From the NCBI GenBank assembly GCA_023128035.1, contig JAGMES010000103.1, forward strand, positions 1-15,331: DNA of 15,331 bases. The letters are read 5' to 3'. The position numbers were made by a program, and so were the translations under genes. The DNA comes from Halanaerobiales bacterium. Its GTDB lineage: Bacteria; Bacillota_F; Halanaerobiia; DY22613. Positions within the stretch are counted from its first letter, which is position 1, and each line of letters opens with the position of its first letter. The notes beneath the pieces are model-generated. The model made no database searches. It saw only the letters and a list, made by a program, of their open reading frames with translations, and had not been told where the DNA came from. Below are positions 1-6,875 of the stretch, piece after piece.

Positions 1-2
1 TT

Positions 3-206
3 GTTATTTCTGGCAAGTCTGTGCTTGCAATAAAGATTTTAAGAGAGATAATTAAACAAACAAAATCTAAAAGCAAAATACATTTTTTGCCAGAAGAAGT
101 GGCTCAGCCGCAACAAGTAAAGAGTATTGGTGAATTGGAAGAATTTTGTACGGTTCTTAGAATGCCAAACATATTTGAAAAAAGATTAAGAGAGGTTTTA
201 AAATGA
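3..206 (+). CDS. C-terminal end of a probable NAD-dependent sugar epimerase/dehydratase (partial)
   Basis: The frame is open to the left edge (reading VISGKSVLAIKILREI from base 3), so the gene begins outside the window and only about 67 residues are present. The pattern of an SGK turn, an amphipathic helix, SKSKIHFLP and a final helix resembles the C-terminal substrate-binding part of extended SDR nucleotide-sugar epimerases/dehydratases, which often end with a conserved hydrophobic-Pro strand and a helix before the last residues. The Rossmann NAD site would lie upstream and cannot be checked. The stop overlaps the next start by four bases (ATGA), so it is coupled to the glycosyltransferase, which fits a nucleotide-sugar supply role. 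The family assignment is inference from a short tail. Confidence 0.5.
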   Translation, partial: VISGKSVLAIKILREIIKQTKSKSKIHFLPEEVAQPQQVKSIGELEEFCTVLRMPNIFEKRLREVLK

Positions 207-1078
207 AAGTCGTAGCAGGTACACACGTGCACAACGCAGATAGGTGGATAGGTTATGCTATTGCGTCTGTAATTAATTATGTTGATTTAGTATTAGTTGG
301 TATTTCAAGACAAACTACGGATAAGACTAGAGAGATAGTTTCTAAGTTAAAAACGGAATTTCATAACAAAATAGAAGTTTATGATAATGATTCATGTGAC
401 AAGACAGAAGGAGGTTTTGGTGCTGTTAAAACTGATATGATTAAAAGATGTGGGAAGCTTGGTGCTAAATGGATTTTGAATTTTGACCACGATCATATTT
501 ACTATGATATAATTAAACCCTTAGTAGATATAGCAAAAGAAGCAGAAGATTTAGGATTTGAAGGAGTCAAATTTAGACAACATTTTATTTATAATGGATT
601 GAGAACTTTGCCTTTAGATCCAGAAATTAATTCTAAAGCTAAGGGTAGAGGTTATAGTATGTTTGCAAGTTTTTTTAAATATACAGACCAAGTACATGTT
701 ACTGGTGAAGTTCATGAATCAGTAAGAGTAAAAGATAACAAATGGCAATTTATAACAGATATTCATTTTGCACATATTGGACCAGTAATGAGTGATTGGG
801 AAGTTGTTCAGAAAGAATTATTTTATGCTAAATTAAATCATAAAATAGAAAGTGAAGAAGAAGAAGTTGCTTGGCTTAAAAAATGTGTTGAGATTAAATT
901 TTTTCCAAAATGTATGCTTGACTTTACTGCAAGGAGAAGACTAGAATTTCCTCTTGGACTACCAGATATTAAAGATGTTGCAGGAGGCTTACCTGCTGTG
1001 TTAGGTACTTACATTAATGGAAGTCATTTATTAGACATCGAATGGTTGATTAAATTTATTAGAGATGGAATGAAATGA
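203..1078 (+). CDS. GT2-type (GT-A fold) glycosyltransferase
   Basis: This 291-residue protein should transfer a sugar from an activated nucleotide-sugar donor. The N-terminus (VVAGTHVHNADRWIGYAI) has the usual GT2 start: a beta strand, a short motif and the helix that follows. VDLVLVGIS and TDKTREI then form the second strand and donor-binding loop. NFDHDH at residues 93-98 is the likely DxD-type metal site. HESV at 171-174 followed by FAHIG near 189-193 matches the conserved His-Glu and His late in many GT2 domains. There are no membrane segments, so it is cytosolic. It overlaps both neighbours by four bases. The donor and acceptor sugars cannot be read from sequence. Confidence 0.82.
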   Translation: MKVVAGTHVHNADRWIGYAIASVINYVDLVLVGISRQTTDKTREIVSKLKTEFHNKIEVYDNDSCDKTEGGFGAVKTDMIKRCGKLGAKWILNFDHDHIYYDIIKPLVDIAKEAEDLGFEGVKFRQHFIYNGLRTLPLDPEINSKAKGRGYSMFASFFKYTDQVHVTGEVHESVRVKDNKWQFITDIHFAHIGPVMSDWEVVQKELFYAKLNHKIESEEEEVAWLKKCVEIKFFPKCMLDFTARRRLEFPLGLPDIKDVAGGLPAVLGTYINGSHLLDIEWLIKFIRDGMK

Positions 1079-1611
1079 TTAAAGAAAAAAGAATAAAAGA
1101 ACATGCATCAATACATTATTTCTTTCTTAGTTGTATTTGTAAAATGATTAATAGAATAAAACAGGTTAATGTAATTGTTGAAACTGGTGCAAATTCTGGT
1201 ATTTCAGGAGAAGAAATGATTTTAGCTTGCTCAAATAATAATAATATTCCAAATTATTATGGTTATGATGCATGGATTAATCATCAAGTACCATTAGAAA
1301 AAATTGCTCAACAAAGATTAAATAAATATCCTCAAGCAAAACTTATAAAAATGGATACAAATAAATTAACATTAGAAGATTTACCAAAAAATATAGAGTT
1401 AGCTTTTGTTGATGGAGATCATTCTCTTCCTGGTTGTTTACACGATTTACAATTAATTGATAAGAATTTAGTTAAAAGAGGGCATATTATAGTTCATGAT
1501 ATGGATTTTCATTGTGTGCAAGATGCAGTAAAAGAATGGTTTAATGAAGATGAATATGAAGAATCAATTCTAAAATGGGGTACTTGGTATGGCATATATC
1601 GTAAAAAGTAA
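1075..1611 (+). CDS. class I SAM-dependent methyltransferase (Methyltransf_24-like)
   Basis: This 178-residue protein has a Rossmann methyltransferase core. VIVETGANSGISG (about residues 33-45) is the glycine-rich SAM loop, YGYDAW (62-67) is the acidic end of strand 2, LAFVDGDHS (109-117) is the motif after strand 4, and GHIIVHDMDF follows. The DGDHS signature with a later HD is typical of Methyltransf_24-type sugar or small-molecule O-methyltransferases found in glycan clusters. The start overlaps the glycosyltransferase stop (ATGA). It is the first of four methyltransferases in a row. Sugar methylation is inferred from context and the acceptor is unknown. Confidence 0.8.
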   Translation: MIKEKRIKEHASIHYFFLSCICKMINRIKQVNVIVETGANSGISGEEMILACSNNNNIPNYYGYDAWINHQVPLEKIAQQRLNKYPQAKLIKMDTNKLTLEDLPKNIELAFVDGDHSLPGCLHDLQLIDKNLVKRGHIIVHDMDFHCVQDAVKEWFNEDEYEESILKWGTWYGIYRKK

Positions 1612-1612
1612 T

Positions 1613-2308
1613 ATGGGTGATACTCTGAAACCTAAAATAATTCAGATGTTTGGAGAAGAAAAAACTAAAGAATGGGAAGAATTTTTAGTGCAAAGAGATA
1701 AAACTTTTACAGAATTTTTATTAAATAAAGAATTAAATCTTAGTCCAGAAAAAATTATTTTTAAAGATAAAGAAAAAAAATCTCCTGAACAAGTGAATGA
1801 AATTTATAGAAAATCAGATGCGATTGCTTTAGATTGTAGAGGGCATATTCCTTTTCATAGTGAAGAATTTATTAGTAAAATACATATTGATAAAACTGCT
1901 AAAATGTTAGAGTTTGGAGCATGTCTCGGTTAAGAACTTTTTAATCTTGAAACTCATAGTTATAAAAATCTTTTTTATTATGATATTAATAATCTTGCTA
2001 AAGAATTTATGGCTTATCAAATAAATAAATACAATTCTAATATTAAAATTATAGAACAACTTGGAGAAGATTATGATGTTATATTCAGTTTTGATGTTAT
2101 GGAACACATTTCGAATTATAAAGAAGTTTTTGAAGATTTATTTAAAAGATTAAAAATTGGTGGATTATGTATTATAGGATATCATTTCACACCAAAAGGA
2201 GAAGAAGGTAGGCCAGGACATTATGAAGAAAGTTATCCAGTTCATAAAATGTTTAAAGAAAATAATTTTGAACTTATACCACCTAATATATGGAGGAAAA
2301 TAAAATGA
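1613..2308 (+). pseudogene. class I SAM methyltransferase interrupted by an in-frame TAA at 1931-1933
   Basis: One frame runs from ATG at 1613 to TGA at 2306-2308 (231 codons before the terminator) and is broken only at codon 107 by TAA. The upstream part ends in AKMLEFGACLG, the beginning of the SAM-binding loop. Directly after the stop the same frame continues ELFNLE, then LFYYDINN and IFSFDVMEHIS (post-motif II), and LKIGGLCIIGYHF, a normal Methyltransf_11/23 core. No frameshift is needed. The break falls inside the cofactor site, so neither half could be an active enzyme. A C to T change (CAA to TAA) would explain it. An ATG at 1589 would overlap the previous gene by 23 bases, so 1613, just after the upstream stop, is preferred. 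It could be a pseudogene, a readthrough site or a sequence error. Confidence 0.72.
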
Positions 2309-3099
2309 AAAAAATTGATGGAGATAGTGGAACACCAGTTGATGAACTTCCAGCAATGACTATTGGAGACCAAGATGATAGAGAGTATTGGAATCAACCT
2401 AGAGTTCTAATGAGTACTGGAAAAAATTTAAAAGTAGAAAAAGGAGGAATTCTTGAATGGTTCGAAGAAAGTTGTAAGAGATATAATGTTCCTAAAAATG
2501 CTAAAGTATTAATTATTGGAGGAGGTCCCGGGAGACTTGTGAAAGGTATGCAACAACTTTTACAACCACTTACAAAAGATTGGGAAATCATAGTAGCTGA
2601 AGGAAGTGCTGGAATGGTAGAAAATGCTAAGAAAAATTTGGCAGATATTCATCCAGATTGTAAAACAACAGATTTATGTAAAGTAGATTATAGACATTTA
2701 AATGCTATGGATTTAGAATACGAAGAGGAGTTCGATTTAATCTGGACTTGCACGGTAACACAACATAACAGTAAGAAGAACAAAGATTTAATGTATCCTA
2801 GAATGTATAAAGCATTAAAACATAAAGGACTTTATATTTGTCTTGAAGGAACTAAAACAGAAAAACATTGGGTCGACCCAGAGTTACCAGATTTTCCTGA
2901 AGGAAGATTTAAAAGATATAGTGAATGGGGTAGATATACATTTGACTGGGGAGATAAAAAAGGATGCAAAGGAACTGCAAGTTGGTGGATTCGAGAAGTA
3001 GGACAACATGGTTTTGAACTTATTCAATATGGTTTTCCACATGTTGATTGGTTCGTATTTCGTAAAATTAGAGAAATAGGAAGTGTTTATAATGACTAA
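2305..3099 (+). CDS. class I SAM-dependent methyltransferase
   Basis: This is a 264-residue methyltransferase. VLIIGGGPGRLVK (68-80) is motif I, EIIVAEGSAGMVENAKKNL (94-112) is strand 2 with its acidic residue and helix, FDLIWTCTVTQHN (143-155) is the strand-4 region, and LKHKGLYICLEGTKTEKHW follows strand 5. The EGTKTEKHW segment and the tryptophan-rich tail (WGRYTFDWGD, ASWWIREVG) may shape the acceptor pocket. The ATG at 2305 is chosen over the in-frame ATG at 2290 because GGAGG lies at 2292-2296, a good distance from 2305, and 2305 overlaps the preceding stop (ATGA). It is much longer than its neighbour at 3092 and not a duplicate of it. Confidence 0.85.
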   Translation: MKKIDGDSGTPVDELPAMTIGDQDDREYWNQPRVLMSTGKNLKVEKGGILEWFEESCKRYNVPKNAKVLIIGGGPGRLVKGMQQLLQPLTKDWEIIVAEGSAGMVENAKKNLADIHPDCKTTDLCKVDYRHLNAMDLEYEEEFDLIWTCTVTQHNSKKNKDLMYPRMYKALKHKGLYICLEGTKTEKHWVDPELPDFPEGRFKRYSEWGRYTFDWGDKKGCKGTASWWIREVGQHGFELIQYGFPHVDWFVFRKIREIGSVYND

Positions 3100-3613
3100 A
3101 AGAAATTTAAAAATTGTTGATTTAGGAAGTGGACAGAATCCACATCCTGAAGCAGGTATAATAGTTGATAAACATTTAGATAATGTTAGTCGTGGTAAAA
3201 ATATTAAGTTACCTGATGATGCTGAATTTGTTAATGCAGATATAGCAAACTTACCATTTAAAGATAAACAATTTGATTTTAGTTATTGTACACATGTATT
3301 AGAACATATTAATGACCCGATTAAATGTTGTAAAGAAATAATACGAGTTAGTAAAGCAGGTTATATTGAAACGCCACGTCACTTATGGGAAGTTCTTTTT
3401 GGTAGAAAATATCATTTGTGGTTCGTTGATAAAATTGAAAATAAATTAATGTTCACTAAAAAAACAAAAGAAAATTATTTACTAAATACTTTTCAAGGAG
3501 ATAAAATTTATGCTGAATGTGAATTGTTTAGAACTAATTTTCATGAAAATAAAGATTTATTTTACATGAGATTTCATTGGACAGATTCATTTGAAGTGCA
3601 GGTGATAAGATGA
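3092..3613 (+). CDS. class I SAM methyltransferase (Methyltransf_11-like)
   Basis: This compact 173-residue methyltransferase has VDLGSGQNP (9-17) as the SAM loop, IIVDK (23-27) as strand 2, FVNADIANLPF (46-56) with the acidic residue contacting adenine, and YCTHVLEHINDP (65-76) as the strand-4 motif. The start at 3092 is preferred over a GTG at 3083 because AGGAAG sits upstream of it. It overlaps the upstream gene by eight bases and the cytidylyltransferase by four. The segment ETPRHLWEVLFGRKYHLWFVD is of a kind seen in methyltransferases of surface-glycan clusters. The acceptor is unknown. Confidence 0.83.
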   Translation: MTKRNLKIVDLGSGQNPHPEAGIIVDKHLDNVSRGKNIKLPDDAEFVNADIANLPFKDKQFDFSYCTHVLEHINDPIKCCKEIIRVSKAGYIETPRHLWEVLFGRKYHLWFVDKIENKLMFTKKTKENYLLNTFQGDKIYAECELFRTNFHENKDLFYMRFHWTDSFEVQVIR

Positions 3614-4023
3614 AAAAAGAAATTGTAGTGGCAGTATCTGGTTATTGGACAATATTACATAAAGGACATATTAAATTGTTTGAACGTGCAAAAAAGTTTG
3701 GTGATAAGTTAGTAGTTATAGTAAATAATGAGAAACAACAAGTTAATAAAAAGGGAGAATTAATACATGAAGTAGAAGATATTAAATATATTCTTAAGAG
3801 TTTAAGAATGGTTGATAAAGTTATAATTTCTATCGATAAAGATGGAACTGTTTGTAAAACACTAAAAAAGCTTAATCCTGATGTATTTGCTAATGGTGGT
3901 GATCGAGTATTAGATAATGTACCAGAAGTAGAAATTTGTAAAAGTATGGGAATTATAATGAGGTGGAATGTTGGTGGCAAAAAAATGTTGTCAAGTTCTG
4001 AAATAATAAGGAGGACAGGATGA
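3610..4023 (+). CDS. cytidylyltransferase-like nucleotidyltransferase (HxGH family)
   Basis: This 137-residue protein is of the usual size for the single-domain family that joins CTP or ATP to a phosphorylated alcohol or sugar. VVAVSGYWTILHKGH (6-20) contains the HxGH nucleotide-binding motif, KLVVIVNN follows, GGDR is at 96-99, and SSSEIIRR (128-135) matches the C-terminal serine/arginine motif that closes over the triphosphate. Family members include glycerol-3-phosphate cytidylyltransferase (TagD), the RfaE/HldE C-terminal domain and archaeal FAD synthase. In this context, activating a polyol or heptose phosphate for the adjacent glycosyltransferases is plausible, but the substrate is not determined by sequence alone. 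Confidence 0.85.
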   Translation: MKKEIVVAVSGYWTILHKGHIKLFERAKKFGDKLVVIVNNEKQQVNKKGELIHEVEDIKYILKSLRMVDKVIISIDKDGTVCKTLKKLNPDVFANGGDRVLDNVPEVEICKSMGIIMRWNVGGKKMLSSSEIIRRTG

Positions 4024-5186
4024 AAAAGATACCTATTTTATATTCGTCGCCTCTATGGGAATACGGAGGGATTTGCAAGTCTAGTAGAGAATATCTTAAA
4101 CAGTTAATGAAAAAACATAAAGTGTGGATTACTCAACATATCGGATTAAATGATATTAAAGCTTTTGGTAAAGAATTCCTTAAAGGATATAACACTTTTG
4201 ATCTTACAAAAAAACACTTAACTATATTATATGGCTGGACTCATGAATGGTTTAAATTTGCTAAACACAAACTTTGTATAGGCTATAATGTTTATGAAGG
4301 TGACAATCCTCCATTTAGTTGGATTAATAATATGAACAATTCTCACATTAAAGAAGTGTTTGTGCCTAGTAATTATGTTAAAAAAGTTTATGAAAAGGCT
4401 GGAGTAAAAAAACCAATTAGAGTATTACCTCATTGTGTTGATAATATTTATAAACCTAAAAAAGTTAATAAAGCTAAAGTTTTTAATATCTTAAAAGGTA
4501 GTGAGTTTCTTAAAGGCAAGTTCGTTTTCTTTGGCATGGGTGCAATTTATGGAGTTAGTAAAAGAGATCGTAAAGGATTAGATATTTTATTGGAAGCTTT
4601 TGATGAATCGTTTGGTAAGAACCCTAATGTTGCTTTGTTAATTAAGGTGAATCTTAATTATGCTATTAGTTCTCATTTAAAATTAGGAACTAAATTTGAT
4701 CTTAATTCATACATTGGGCAATTTGTTAAACCGGGATGTAAAAATATTTTTATTTTAGTACAAGATTTAAATGAAGAACAATTAGTAAATGTTTATAATG
4801 CTGTTGATTGTGGAGTATTTCCTGCTCGTGCAGAAGGTTTTGGTATGTGTCAACAAGAAATGATGGCAGTAGGAAAGCCAGTTATTACTACAGATTTCAG
4901 TGGCACTAATGATTTTAGTCAAAAGAGTTTAAGAATTAAAGTTAAATGTTTTAAGTTTGCTGAGTTTGATCATGTTTCTGATCAACGAATTCCTTATGTT
5001 GGTACTAAGTGGTCAGAACCAAACAAGACTGATCTAAAGCGCTTAATGAAAAAAGTATATAACAATTATAAAACAATAAAAAAGAGTGCTGAGAAGCACG
5101 GTAAGAAGATCAGAACACAATATAGTAAACATATTATAGGTAAACTTGCATGTAAACTGGTTGAAAATGTTTATAAAAAATATTAG
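4020..5186 (+). CDS. GT4-type (GT-B fold) glycosyltransferase
   Basis: This 388-residue protein has the two-domain GT-B layout. The N-terminal acceptor half starts PILYSSPLWEYGGICKSSRE, with the GG loop near residues 16-17, and passes to VFVPSNYVKKVYEKAGV (113-129) and VLPHCVD. The C-terminal half opens with FVFFGMGAIYGVSKRDRKGLDILLEAF (168-194), where RKGLD carries the phosphate-contacting Arg/Lys. EGFGMCQQE (272-280) is the EX7E motif of retaining GT4 enzymes, followed by GKPVITTDFSGTNDF. There is no signal peptide or membrane helix. It is the last gene of the rightward operon; its TAG stop (5184-5186) overlaps the stop of the convergent gene. Sugar specificity is unknown. Confidence 0.88.
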   Translation: MKKIPILYSSPLWEYGGICKSSREYLKQLMKKHKVWITQHIGLNDIKAFGKEFLKGYNTFDLTKKHLTILYGWTHEWFKFAKHKLCIGYNVYEGDNPPFSWINNMNNSHIKEVFVPSNYVKKVYEKAGVKKPIRVLPHCVDNIYKPKKVNKAKVFNILKGSEFLKGKFVFFGMGAIYGVSKRDRKGLDILLEAFDESFGKNPNVALLIKVNLNYAISSHLKLGTKFDLNSYIGQFVKPGCKNIFILVQDLNEEQLVNVYNAVDCGVFPARAEGFGMCQQEMMAVGKPVITTDFSGTNDFSQKSLRIKVKCFKFAEFDHVSDQRIPYVGTKWSEPNKTDLKRLMKKVYNNYKTIKKSAEKHGKKIRTQYSKHIIGKLACKLVENVYKKY

Positions 5187-5338
5187 TTACTTTTATAATA
5201 CTTCCAACGAGTAGTTCTTTTTGCACTTCTTCCACATGTTTTACATTTAAATAAAGTTATATCCCCATTTTCTATTGTTTTATAATTAGAAATTCTCATT
5301 CCTTTCTTACATCTACATTTTATAATTTCTTCTGCCAT
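5183..5338 (-). CDS. small zinc-ribbon protein (51 aa)
   Basis: An ATG at 5336-5338, preceded by GGTGA at a normal spacing, opens a 51-residue frame ending with TAA at 5183-5185. It has KCRC near the N-terminus (Cys 8 and 10) and KCKTC (Cys 32 and 35), a likely single zinc site, with a basic C-terminus (RSAKRTTRWKYYKSN). The size and charge suit a nucleic-acid-binding zinc ribbon, but I do not recognise a family. The start shares bases with the stop of the preceding small gene (TAATG), so it is the last member of the leftward small-gene operon. Its stop overlaps the stop of the convergent GT4 gene. Confidence 0.7.
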   Translation of the reverse strand: MAEEIIKCRCKKGMRISNYKTIENGDITLFKCKTCGRSAKRTTRWKYYKSN

Positions 5339-5522
5339 TATTTCACCAGCTCCTTTAATTCATCTATATCTTCTGCTTCACCTTTAAGTCAGCCTTTGCC
5401 TAATAATTTATCTAATATTTCTTTCATCGGTTTTATTTGATCACCATCACCATATTCATAACAATCTCTTTCATAACTATGAAACAAAGTATTAATTACT
5501 TTTTTGATTTTTTTTCTTCCAT
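5338..5522 (-). pseudogene. broken small gene: one-base shift in an A run plus in-frame TGA
   Basis: From ATG at 5520-5522 the frame closes after MEEKKSKK. One extra A in the A8 run just after the start would give MEEKKIKKVINTLFHSYERD and continue to CYEYGDGD, then MKEILDKLLGKG, a TGA at 5389-5391, and LKGEAEDIDELKELVK with TAA at 5338-5340. Reading the TGA as TGG gives a smooth amphipathic helical tail, and the terminal TAA overlaps the next start. The conserved spacing and coupling suggest a recently intact protein of about 60 residues. No family is recognised. A homopolymer error could explain the first break but not the TGA. Confidence 0.5.
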
Positions 5523-5704
5523 TATAACAACCTTTCCTTTTTCTTATTAATATTACAACCGTACACTAGCCTGTGATCAACGTAAAACAGTCTAGTCTGG
5601 CAGTAGTGTAGGTTTGTGAAGTGTAGTAGCCCGCAGTATTCTTTGCCCTTGTCGGTGGTCAGGGTTTGTTTTCCTTTGCATTATTCTTCTAGTTTTTTAA
5701 CCAT
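5522..5704 (-). pseudogene. small cysteine-rich gene of unusual base composition, broken by an in-frame TAA at 5681-5683
   Basis: From ATG at 5702-5704 the frame reads MVKKLEE, hits TAA, then continues unbroken through CKGKQ, EYCGLLHF, LHYCQTRLFY and VYGC to a TAA (5522-5524) that overlaps the next start. The four spaced cysteines could form a metal site. No good start codon lies soon after the premature stop, so the downstream part is probably untranslated unless the stop is read through. CAA to TAA would account for the break. Codons such as ACC, CTG, GAC, TAC, TGC and CAC dominate here, and 48 of the 100 bases from 5561 to 5660 are G or C, far above the flanks. This suggests a foreign or recently acquired segment. 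Confidence 0.5.
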
Positions 5705-5822
5705 TTTTTAGTAACCTACAACATTCGTCAAGGAACACTTCCTTCTCCTTTTCGGTACGATTAAACAATTTGTTCAACCTCTTTTTGTTTATGGGTCTTG
5801 CTTTTAGTTCTTCAACCATCAT
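5697..5822 (-). CDS. small hypothetical protein (41 aa)
   Basis: ATG-ATG at 5817-5822 follows GGGAGGG at a suitable distance and opens a 41-residue frame ending with TAA at 5697-5699. The product is basic in its first half (ARPINKKRLNKLFNR) and acidic then Cys-Cys in the second (EKEKEVFLDECCRLLKNG), probably helical throughout. It overlaps the stop of the 79-aa gene upstream and the start of the next gene. No family is recognised. The strong ribosome binding site is the main evidence that it is real. Confidence 0.55.
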   Translation of the reverse strand: MMVEELKARPINKKRLNKLFNRTEKEKEVFLDECCRLLKNG

Positions 5823-6058
5823 ATTTCCCTCCCGAAACCTTTCTTAATCACAAAATACTTTTTTATGCTCTCACCACACACAACACTATCCTTCACTGCG
5901 TTAGCACTCCAGTAAGTTACTAAAGCGTTGTAAGCCTTATCGTAAACTGAGTTCATCAGTCCGTTAAGTTTTAGGTACTGAATTATTTGTTTTTGTGCTT
6001 CACGACTGTGCATTGTTAAGTATTCGTCAAGCATCACTTCAAGTTTTTCGTGACTCAT
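5819..6058 (-). CDS. hypothetical helical protein (79 aa)
   Basis: This 79-residue frame starts at an ATG preceded by GAGGTGA. The sequence (EKLEVMLDEYLTMHSREAQKQIIQYL, then LMNSVYDKAYNALVTYW, SIKKYFVIKK) looks like three to four short helices with aromatic residues, with no membrane segment and one Cys. Its TGA overlaps the start of the 41-aa gene. It could be a small DNA- or protein-binding factor, but nothing seen proves that. Confidence 0.65.
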   Translation of the reverse strand: MSHEKLEVMLDEYLTMHSREAQKQIIQYLKLNGLMNSVYDKAYNALVTYWSANAVKDSVVCGESIKKYFVIKKGFGREI

Positions 6059-6067
6059 TTTTTCACC

Positions 6068-6271
6068 TCATTTAATTCTTTTGCCATTATTAAATCGTAT
6101 AATTTTTCCATTTTTCTTATTTACTATTATAAAATTTCCTCTATTTCCAATATTATTTAAATTAAGAAATCCTTCCCAGTCTTGTATTTTTGGTAAAATA
6201 TCTTTTATTTCTTTTGTCGCAATTAAAAAATTTCCAAGATTTACAATTCCCTCCCTAAATTTATCACTCAT
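6068..6271 (-). CDS. hypothetical protein (67 aa)
   Basis: Starts at ATG 6269-6271 after GAGGTGA and overlaps the stop of the membrane-protein gene upstream (ATGA). A helical N-terminus (FREGIVNLGNFLIATKEIKDILPKIQDW) is followed by an Asn-rich stretch (NLNNIGNRGNF) and a beta hairpin-like basic tail (IIVNKKNGKIIRFNNGKRIK). No family is recognised. Ten bases separate it from the next gene, whose ribosome binding site overlaps its stop. Confidence 0.6.
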   Translation of the reverse strand: MSDKFREGIVNLGNFLIATKEIKDILPKIQDWEGFLNLNNIGNRGNFIIVNKKNGKIIRFNNGKRIK

Positions 6272-6690
6272 TTTTTCACCTCATAAATAATAGTTTCTGA
6301 ACCTTCAATTTTTATTGCTTCAACATAATTAGTGGGGTATTTCTCTATTTCTTTAGTGTGAACTTCCCTAATAGTCTTTATAGTATGGGTGTGGTTAATT
6401 ACTGGCAGTACTTGAGTGATATTGTTCACTGGACTAACATAATAATTGTTAATCGGACTTCCAATTACTGGTTGGGTGAGGAGTTTTGGCACAAAAACTA
6501 CAACAATAATCATGGCGATTAAAATAAGTGTCATGCCAACCGCCAAAAAGAAAGTTGCAAAATCCTTTTTTTGTCTTGCCAACACCCCACCCCTTTTTTT
6601 CATCAAGTTTTCTATTTGATCATTAATCTCATCATCACGCTTCTGAATAAGTTCTTCCCTCAACCCATTTTTAGTATTATAATATTTCAT
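6268..6690 (-). CDS. single-pass membrane protein with N-terminal coiled-coil-like segment
   Basis: This is a 140-residue protein. Residues 10-42 are highly charged and helical (REELIQKRDDEINDQIENLMKK), a likely cytoplasmic coiled coil. Residues 44-69 (FATFFLAVGMTLILIAMIIVVVFVPK) are one strong membrane helix. The remainder, rich in Asn, Pro and Val with a His-Thr-His cluster (NHTHTIKTIREVHTKE), would lie outside. GGTGAT upstream supports the ATG at 6690. It might be a membrane-anchored structural or host-interaction protein. No family is recognised. Its stop and start overlap neighbouring genes, placing it in the leftward operon. Confidence 0.75.
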   Translation of the reverse strand: MKYYNTKNGLREELIQKRDDEINDQIENLMKKRGGVLARQKKDFATFFLAVGMTLILIAMIIVVVFVPKLLTQPVIGSPINNYYVSPVNNITQVLPVINHTHTIKTIREVHTKEIEKYPTNYVEAIKIEGSETIIYEVKK

Positions 6691-6875
6691 TATTTATCAC
6701 CAATTTTAATTAAGTTACATCTACAATTAATGTGTTCTGGTGCCAATAGTCTCCATCCTATCCCAATACTTAAAAATTTAAATAAAAGTTTTGTTATAAA
6801 ATTGTTTGAATAAATAAAATATTCTTCTGTTGGTGCAACATGTTTATTTATCCAATGCATATTTTTAATTTTCAT
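6690..6875 (-). CDS. small protein ending in a HINCRC motif (61 aa)
   Basis: An ATG at 6873-6875 is preferred over the TTG at 6881 because GGTGAT lies about six bases upstream of it and it overlaps the previous stop (ATGA). The C-terminus, APEHINCRCNLI, strongly resembles the H-x-N-C-R-C ending of phage minor head proteins of the Mu F/SPP1 gp7 type, where it follows a much longer domain. Here only about 40 residues precede it, including a hydrophobic stretch (FITKLLFKFLSIGIGW). It may be a relic, a split piece of such a protein, or a chance match with a zinc-binding role. Confidence 0.55.
   Translation of the reverse strand: MKIKNMHWINKHVAPTEEYFIYSNNFITKLLFKFLSIGIGWRLLAPEHINCRCNLIKIGDK

Noticed and set aside
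1907..2107. Minus-strand frame opposite the broken methyltransferase
   Set aside because: Low-complexity Ile/Phe/Lys-rich shadow of the plus-strand methyltransferase with no ribosome site.
3642..3980. 112-codon minus-strand frame opposite the cytidylyltransferase
   Set aside because: Ser/Leu/Thr-rich antisense shadow; the plus strand has clear HKGH and GGDR motifs.
1931..5683. Reassigned stop codon (TAA or TGA read as an amino acid)
   Set aside because: TAA, TGA and TAG all end other well-supported genes here, often exactly at ATGA or TAATG junctions, and the large enzyme genes contain no internal stops of the same kind.
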